Shown in pieces: positions 23,106 to 27,109 of a DNA stretch of 27,109 bases. Origin of the DNA: JALYTZ01 sp036559125 (GTDB lineage Bacteria > Vulcanimicrobiota > Vulcanimicrobiia > Vulcanimicrobiales > Vulcanimicrobiaceae); contig DATBTT010000001.1 of NCBI GenBank assembly GCA_036559125.1, positions 1 through 27,109 on the forward strand, read 5' to 3'. A model generated the notes under the pieces. That model searched no databases, was not told the origin of the DNA, and worked only from the letters and a program-made list of their open reading frames with translations. Position numbers and translations under genes: made by a program. Numbering within the stretch: the first letter of the stretch is position 1; every line of letters starts with the position of its first letter.

Positions 23106-24118
23106 GTCGCGAACGCTCGCACGTGCGGCCGAAACGCAAGTTCGGGGACCGTCTCCGCATACGGCGAACGCACGATCCCGTATTCGGTTACGAATGCCGC
23201 GATCAAATGACCGGGCGTCACGTCGAATGCGGGGTTGTACGCATGCGCGCCCTCCATCGCAACGGGCGTTCCGCTCACGCCGGCGACCTCGTCCTGCGCG
23301 CGTTCCTCTATCGGGATGTCGGCTCCGGTAGCGAGGCTAAAATCGAACGTGGAGCGCGGGGCGGCGACATAAAGTGGAATGCCGTGGTGCGCGGCCAAAA
23401 TCGCAAGACCATACGTGCCGATTTTGTTCGCCGTGTCGCCGTTGCGCGCGATCCGGTCGGCGCCGACGATCACCAGATCGATAGCCTTGCGTTGCATCGC
23501 TATCGCGGCCGCGCTGTCCACGAGCAAGGTTGCGTCAACACCGGCGCGTGTCAGCTCGAAGTGCGTTAAGCGCGAGCCCTGCATGAGCGGACGCGTTTCG
23601 TCGACGTACACCGCGAGTTTGCGTCCGGCCCGGTGCGCGGCAACGATCGCGCCAAGCGCCGTGCCCTCGCCGCCCGTCGCGAGCGGCCCCGTGTTACAGT
23701 GCGTCAGCACGGTGGCGCGTTTGGGAAAGAGTTCGAGCGCGGCTTCGCCGATCGCGCGATCGATCGTCATTTGCTCGCCGTGAATCGCTTGCGCCTCGGC
23801 GAGCATATCGTTGCTTGCCAGCACGCGATCGACCGCCCATGCTAGATTCACCGCGGTCGGCCGGGCATCGCGAATGCGCTGCGCCCCCGCCAGGAAGGTG
23901 GCGTCGTCGAGGATGGTCGCGCGAAGTAAAGCGACTCCGTACGCGCCGAAAATGCCGATCGACGGCGCGCCGCGCACCGCCAGCGTTTGTATCGCTTCTT
24001 CGACATCCCGCGCGGTACGCGCGGCAACGACGCGCAATTCATGCGGAAGCAAACGCTGGTCGATATACTCGACCGCATCGCTAGTCCATCGAACCGGCAC
24101 GAGCTGTTGCGAGGTCAC
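23102..24118 (-). CDS. mtnA: S-methyl-5-thioribose-1-phosphate isomerase
   Basis: 338 residues. Isomerises MTR-1-P to MTRu-1-P in the methionine salvage pathway. Motifs: VRGAPSIGIFGAYGV (48-), catalytic Cys141 in THCNTGPLATGG, DETRPLMQGSRLTHFEL, and catalytic Asp221 in GADRIARNGDTANKIGTY. It is related to eIF2B subunits, but the intact Cys/Asp pair points to the enzyme. Start GTG 24118; just upstream is a 6-base inverted repeat (24122-24138). The TGA overlaps the holA start. No other salvage gene is in view. Confidence 0.95.
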   Translation of the reverse strand: MTSQQLVPVRWTSDAVEYIDQRLLPHELRVVAARTARDVEEAIQTLAVRGAPSIGIFGAYGVALLRATILDDATFLAGAQRIRDARPTAVNLAWAVDRVLASNDMLAEAQAIHGEQMTIDRAIGEAALELFPKRATVLTHCNTGPLATGGEGTALGAIVAAHRAGRKLAVYVDETRPLMQGSRLTHFELTRAGVDATLLVDSAAAIAMQRKAIDLVIVGADRIARNGDTANKIGTYGLAILAAHHGIPLYVAAPRSTFDFSLATGADIPIEERAQDEVAGVSGTPVAMEGAHAYNPAFDVTPGHLIAAFVTEYGIVRSPYAETVPELAFRPHVRAFAT

Positions 24119-24121
24119 GGT

Positions 24122-24138
24122 CCGGGCGTTCGGCCCGG
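24122..24138. repeat. Small inverted repeat before mtnA
   Basis: CCGGGC-GTTCG-GCCCGG, a perfect 6-base stem with a 5-base loop between the zinc-ribbon gene stop (24147) and the mtnA GTG (24118). It could form a GC-rich hairpin in the mRNA at the mtnA start. No U-tract follows, so a terminator is not supported. Confidence 0.4.
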
Positions 24139-24146
24139 CTCGATAG

Positions 24147-24440
24147 CTAGCCTACCGTTACCGGTACGTGCGCGGTGTAGCAGGTGCGGCAATAGACCGG
24201 GCGATCTCCCTTGGGACGAAACGGAACCGTCGTCGCGATCCCGCACTCGGCGCAAATCGCTTCGAAGGTCGGACGGGTCGAGCCCATTGCGCCGGCAGTT
24301 TGTCCCTTGCGAGCCAAACGACAGTCGCGGCAGCGCTGCGGTTCGTTCTGGAAACCCTTTTCGGCGTAGAATTGTTGATCGCGGACACCAAAGACGAATT
24401 GTTGCCCGCACTCTTTGCAGATGAGTACCTTATCTTCCAA
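24147..24440 (-). CDS. Zinc-ribbon protein with two CxxC pairs in each half
   Basis: 97 residues. It starts at TTG 24440, chosen because GGAGG lies nine bases upstream and the frame opens LEDKVLICKECGQQFVF. The first half, CKECGQQFVF...YAEKGFQNEPQRCRDC, is the probable zinc-ribbon (zf-trcl type) seen in many small bacterial proteins. The second half, CAECGIATTVPFRPKGDRPVYCRTC, is another four-Cys zinc site. It probably binds two zincs and nucleic acid or protein. Its exact role is unknown. It lies between ribH and mtnA on the same strand. Confidence 0.85.
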   Translation of the reverse strand: MEDKVLICKECGQQFVFGVRDQQFYAEKGFQNEPQRCRDCRLARKGQTAGAMGSTRPTFEAICAECGIATTVPFRPKGDRPVYCRTCYTAHVPVTVG

Positions 24441-24495
24441 GACCTGGAGCCTCCACTGAAGTAGCGACTGCCCGGGAAAGGCAGGGAGAAGGGTA

Positions 24496-24511
24496 TGCGA
24501 CTAAGGTCGCA
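24496..24511. repeat. Short inverted repeat between ribH and the zinc-ribbon gene
   Basis: TGCGAC-TAAG-GTCGCA, a 6-base stem with a 4-base loop. It lies in the 109-base gap after the ribH stop, which otherwise holds only the SD of the zinc-ribbon gene (24450-24454). It might end or stabilise the ribBA-ribH transcript. No T-run is seen. Confidence 0.35.
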
Positions 24512-24549
24512 CCGATTCCTCGCTTGCTTGGGCTGGTTTCGCGGAGGCG

Positions 24550-25050
24550 CTAGCGGCGGAAGCCGACCTGGTCTTTTTTCGACTCTTCCGGTACGTGCAA
24601 GAGTGCCATCGCGGCAATCGCCGCCTGATAGCCCTTGTCGCCACGTGCTGGATCGGCGCGTTCTTCGGCCTGCGCCCGATTCTCCGTCGTCAGCACGCCG
24701 AATCCGATCGGCACGCCCGACGCCAACTGTACGTCCATGATGCCGCGTGCGCACTCGCCCGCGACGTAATCAAAATGCGGCGTCTCACCTCGTATGACGA
24801 TCCCAAGCGCGACGACCGCATCCACGAGATCGGCGGCTATCAGCCGGCTAGCCGCAAGCGGCAATTCAAAACACCCCGGCACGTGATACACGCTGACGTC
24901 CTTATCCTCGACGCCGCGATCGCGCAACGCGCGCTTCGCACCATCCTCAAGCCAATCCGCCAAATCCGCATAAAACCGAGCCGAAACAATAGCCACCCGC
25001 TTCCCCGCGTCACCCTGAGCCTGTCGAAGGGCGTCCTCGCGGAACGTCAT
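24550..25050 (-). CDS. ribH: 6,7-dimethyl-8-ribityllumazine synthase
   Basis: 166 residues. Condenses 5-amino-6-ribitylaminouracil with dihydroxybutanone phosphate, the product of the RibB half of the upstream gene. Lumazine synthase motifs: VAIVSARFYADLADWLEDGA, VPGCFELPLAASRL, ALGIVIRGETPHFDYV (with the catalytic His), and GVPIGFGVLTTENRAQAEERAD. The ATG at 25050 overlaps the ribBA stop (ATGA). Residues about 6-15 (DALRQAQGDA) are encoded by an intergenic-type repeat, so the first 16 residues precede the normal family start (KRVAIVSARF). A shorter start is not obvious in this frame, and the overlap supports ATG 25050. Confidence 0.93.
   Translation of the reverse strand: MTFREDALRQAQGDAGKRVAIVSARFYADLADWLEDGAKRALRDRGVEDKDVSVYHVPGCFELPLAASRLIAADLVDAVVALGIVIRGETPHFDYVAGECARGIMDVQLASGVPIGFGVLTTENRAQAEERADPARGDKGYQAAIAAMALLHVPEESKKDQVGFRR
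25009..25034. repeat. Repeat copy inside the ribH 5' coding region
   Basis: CGTCACCCTGAGCCTGTCGA and following AGGGCG, the same core as the intergenic repeats. Here it lies within ribH, in frame, encoding ALRQAQGDA of its N-terminal extension. Confidence 0.8.
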
Positions 25051-26483
25051 GCGTGGTCACCGTGCGGAAGCGTGCTCTCGCGCGAACCCTGCTCCTCGAA
25101 GATATGTCCCAATTTCTTGCGCTTGGTTTGCATGTATCGGGTGTTGAACGGTGTCGGCGGCGTCTGCATGGGAACGCGCCCCACGATTTTCAACCCGAAA
25201 CCTTCGAGTCCGAAAATCTTGCGCGGATTGTTGGTGAGAATGCGCATCTCTTTGATGCCCAGATCGACGAGAATCTGCGAACCGATACCGTAATCGCGTT
25301 TGTCGGCGGGCAGCCCCAGCGCGAGATTCGCCTCGACCGTGTCCGCGCCCTGATCCTGCAGTTGGTACGCGCGCAATTTGTTGGCGAGGCCGATGCCGCG
25401 CCCTTCTTGCCGTAAATACAGCAGCACGCCGCGACCCTCGGCTTCGATCATCGCCATCGCGGCGTCGCGCTGGGCAGCGCAGTCGCAGCGAATCGAATGC
25501 AGCGCGTCGCCGGTCAAACACTCCGAATGCACGCGCACCATGATGTCGCGTCCGTCGCCGACATCGCCCATGACCATCGCGACGTGCGTGTTCGCGTCCA
25601 GCACGTTCTCGTACGCATAGCCCTTCCATGCCCCCAACGTCGTCGGCAGATTGAATTCCGCAATGCGCTTGACGAGTTTCTCGTTGCGCATGCGATAGGC
25701 GATCAAGTCTTTGACGGTGATCAGCTTGAGCTGGTGCGCTTTAGCGAACTCGATCAAGCCGTCGAGCCGCATCATCGTTCCGTCATCGGCCATGATTTCG
25801 CAGATGACGCCGGCGGGGTAGAGACCGGCAAGTCGCGCGAGGTCCACCGAAGCTTCGGTCTGTCCCGCACGCACGAGCACGCCGCCGTCGCGCGCGCGTA
25901 ACGGAAATGTATGACCGGGGCGCAGCAAGTCGGCGGGACGCGAATGCGGATCGAGCAGCGCGCCGATAGTCGCGGCGCGATCGTGCGCGGAGATACCGGT
26001 CGTGGTTCGGCCGCGCGCTTCCACCGACACCGTGAAAGCGGTTTCGTGCACCGCGCTGTTTTCCGAAACCATCTGCGGCAACTGCAGTTCGTCGAGCCGC
26101 TTGCCGATGATCGGAACGCAGATCAAGCCCCCAGCGAACTTGCGCATGAAGTTGATCGCATCCGGCGTCACCATCTGCGCCGCCATGACCAAATCGCCTT
26201 CGTTCTCGCGATCCTCGTCGTCGAGCACGATCGTCATTTTACCGGCGCGTATGTCTTTGATCGCGTCTTCGATGGAATCGAACGGCGAAGCGCCGTCCAG
26301 TGTCGAGGTCAGCTTCGGAAGCACCGAGGTCAAGCGCTGAAGCGACTGATACGACGGCTCGCGTTTTCCCGACCGCAGGTACGAAATGGCCGCTTCGGTC
26401 AACCCGCTGCGATCGGCCAATTCCGATGCGGAAAGGCCGGCCACGTCCATTGCGGCGTTGAGTTCGTCGGCGAAAGTGCTCAT
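25047..26483 (-). CDS. ribBA: HTH-RibB-RibA fusion: DHBP synthase/GTP cyclohydrolase II with N-terminal XRE helix-turn-helix
   Basis: 478 residues. Residues about 4-58 are a Cro/C1-type HTH: ADELNAAMDVAGLSASELAD, then RSGLTEAAISYLRSGKREPS. This module is absent from ordinary RibBA. Residues about 68-268 are DHBP synthase: VLDDEDRENEGDLV (86-), GRTTTGISAHDRAATI, RPGHTFPLRARDGGVLVRAG; the usual GHTEA is GQTEA, which I believe also occurs in other RibBAs. Residues about 272-465 are GTP cyclohydrolase II, with zinc ligands Cys322, Cys333 and Cys335 (ECLTGDALHSIRCDC), YLRQEGRGIGL and TNNPRK. Together they give both precursors of lumazine, used by RibH downstream (ATGA overlap). A promoter and a palindrome lie directly upstream, so autoregulation is plausible but inferred. 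Confidence 0.95.
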   Translation of the reverse strand: MSTFADELNAAMDVAGLSASELADRSGLTEAAISYLRSGKREPSYQSLQRLTSVLPKLTSTLDGASPFDSIEDAIKDIRAGKMTIVLDDEDRENEGDLVMAAQMVTPDAINFMRKFAGGLICVPIIGKRLDELQLPQMVSENSAVHETAFTVSVEARGRTTTGISAHDRAATIGALLDPHSRPADLLRPGHTFPLRARDGGVLVRAGQTEASVDLARLAGLYPAGVICEIMADDGTMMRLDGLIEFAKAHQLKLITVKDLIAYRMRNEKLVKRIAEFNLPTTLGAWKGYAYENVLDANTHVAMVMGDVGDGRDIMVRVHSECLTGDALHSIRCDCAAQRDAAMAMIEAEGRGVLLYLRQEGRGIGLANKLRAYQLQDQGADTVEANLALGLPADKRDYGIGSQILVDLGIKEMRILTNNPRKIFGLEGFGLKIVGRVPMQTPPTPFNTRYMQTKRKKLGHIFEEQGSRESTLPHGDHA

Positions 26484-26489
26484 ATTCCG

Positions 26490-26518
26490 AGGGTACGCCC
26501 CCTCTTAACAACTGTCAA
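26490..26518 (-). promoter_or_regulatory. ribBA promoter, apparently leaderless
   Basis: On the minus strand, consensus -35 TTGACA (26513-26518), 17-base spacer, -10 TACCCT (26490-26495), then six bases (CGGAAT) and ATG. The predicted transcription start coincides with the A of the ribBA start codon. No SD precedes the ATG. The distance between -10 and ATG is the same as for the SplB-like gene. Confidence 0.65.
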
Positions 26519-26522
26519 GTTG
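26509..26522. promoter_or_regulatory. Palindrome over the ribBA -35 box, candidate operator
   Basis: CAACT-GTCA-AGTTG, perfect 5-base arms with a 4-base centre, overlapping the -35 hexamer. This is the size and place expected of an XRE-type operator, and the adjacent gene encodes an XRE domain. Binding is inferred. Confidence 0.45.
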
Positions 26523-26596
26523 ATTTACCTGATGCACCGGGGATTTAGCGCGTTGAGCGCGTGGAGTTTCGGGATTCGTGGGCGAAGCGGACCAAC

Positions 26597-27109
26597 ATGG
26601 TTCGTGCCATTGCGTTCGGTGTTTCGGGGGTTGGAGGCTTAGTGGGCGGCCTACTAGCGATTATCGCCGCAATTTTCCCGCCTGATAACCCTGTGGCGAA
26701 AAAAGGCTTTCTGATCGTCGCCATAGTTGCTTTCGGTCTCGCATTTATTGGAATATTTGTAACTGTCATTTGTGAGACTGATCGCGACAAAAAACAGGAG
26801 GAGCTACATAGAGCACTATTTGCGGTGATCAACGCATCTCGGCCCGCGATCACAGCGGGGATGAACCAAACCTTGGGCCCCCTTACGGTGCGCGCGACCG
26901 CGCAGACTAATCCCCTATCCGAACCCTGGCAAGAACTTCGTGAATTGCTGTTCGGTCCAAGAACTTTTAGGGGCGAGATCATGAGACTCGTTCAAGCCAT
27001 GCGTAGAGTCGTCAGGCGCGCGAACCTCAGTCCATCGGGCGAAGCCGACTACGAAGCGACAATGGCCTTCACTTACAATCTTGCAAATCACTATCACGCC
27101 GTAAGGAGA
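26597..27109 (+). CDS. Membrane protein of unknown function, C-terminus beyond window edge
   Basis: I translated this frame by hand: it is open from ATG 26597 through the right edge (171 codons), with an in-frame stop upstream (TAG) and another possible start at GTG 26561. It begins with two hydrophobic helices (VRAIAFGVSGVGGLVGGLLA, then FLIVAIVAFGLAFIGIFVTV) joined by a short loop (PPDNPVAKKG). A cytosol-facing, mainly helical domain follows: DRDKKQEELHRALFAVINAS, LSEPWQELRELLFG, and a basic stretch EIMRLVQAMRRVVRRANL. I recognise no family. No clear SD. Codons are less GC-rich at third positions than in the metabolic genes. It is divergent from ribBA. Confidence 0.7.
   Translation, partial: MVRAIAFGVSGVGGLVGGLLAIIAAIFPPDNPVAKKGFLIVAIVAFGLAFIGIFVTVICETDRDKKQEELHRALFAVINASRPAITAGMNQTLGPLTVRATAQTNPLSEPWQELRELLFGPRTFRGEIMRLVQAMRRVVRRANLSPSGEADYEATMAFTYNLANHYHAVRR

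Noticed and set aside
24122..24138. Hairpin before mtnA as a terminator
   Set aside because: No T-run follows on either strand and the next gene starts four bases away.
25840..25880. GHTEA to GQTEA change in RibB as evidence of an inactive domain
   Set aside because: I believe GQTE variants exist in other RibBA proteins, and all other DHBP synthase motifs are intact.
26484..26596. FMN riboswitch upstream of ribBA
   Set aside because: The promoter lies directly at the ATG, and none of the conserved RFN element segments are visible in the short interval.

Overview
The window is a gene-dense, high-GC bacterial chromosome segment. It is dominated by purine nucleotide biosynthesis, with smaller modules for riboflavin, DNA repair and beta-amino-acid catabolism. 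No rRNA, tRNA, CRISPR array, transposase or phage gene was seen. Most genes carry bacterial signatures: SD sequences such as AGGAGG before guaA, TTGACA-type promoters, HolA, and a B. subtilis-type Fe-S PurF. The purine set is mixed, with archaeal-type PurP, an animal-PAICS-like PurC-PurE fusion and a non-canonical PurS. The intergenic repeat CACCCTGAGCCTGTCGAAGG recurs. Together this suggests an uncultivated phylum (Eremiobacterota/Vulcanimicrobiota-like would be my guess, from memory only), not a model lineage.

Layout. 1-908 (-): a prepilin-like protein running off the left edge. 1002-2722 (+): an AraC-HTH/alkyltransferase (Ada-like) protein and panB. 2869-4975 (-): purF and a Bax-inhibitor-1 family membrane protein. 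5282-6567 (+): a radical SAM SplB/Rv2578c-like protein with a perfect SOS box in its promoter, then a VOC protein. 6573-6743 (-): the C-terminal remnant of a second VOC gene. 6745-10869 (-): guaA-purD (ATGA-coupled) and a divergent PurP paralogue. 10925-13742 (+): a methylmalonate/malonate-semialdehyde dehydrogenase and a class III aminotransferase. 13796-26483 (-): a long same-strand series ribBA, ribH, zinc-ribbon gene, mtnA, holA, purB, purC-purE, purL, purQ, purS-like, purP and a secreted protein of unknown function. Many junctions there overlap by 4 nt (ATGA/GTGA). 26597-27109 (+): a two-helix membrane protein cut by the right edge.

How the genes fit together. PurF and PurD perform purine steps 1-2. 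PurL, PurQ and the PurS-like protein make FGAM. PurC and PurB make AICAR. PurP (formate and ATP dependent, as in archaea) would make FAICAR without folate. GuaA converts XMP to GMP. GAR transformylase, AIR synthetase, a catalytically intact PurE and IMP cyclohydrolase are not in the window. The PurE half of the fusion lacks its usual catalytic motifs.

The best candidates for something new are: (1) a RibBA with an N-terminal XRE helix-turn-helix and a palindrome over the -35 box of its own promoter; (2) the PAICS-like fusion with a decayed PurE half; (3) the two PurP paralogues plus an enlarged PurS-like protein in a mixed purine pathway; (4) the SOS-box, apparently leaderless promoter of the SplB-like gene; (5) a repeat family that enters gene ends and supplies the N-terminus of RibH.
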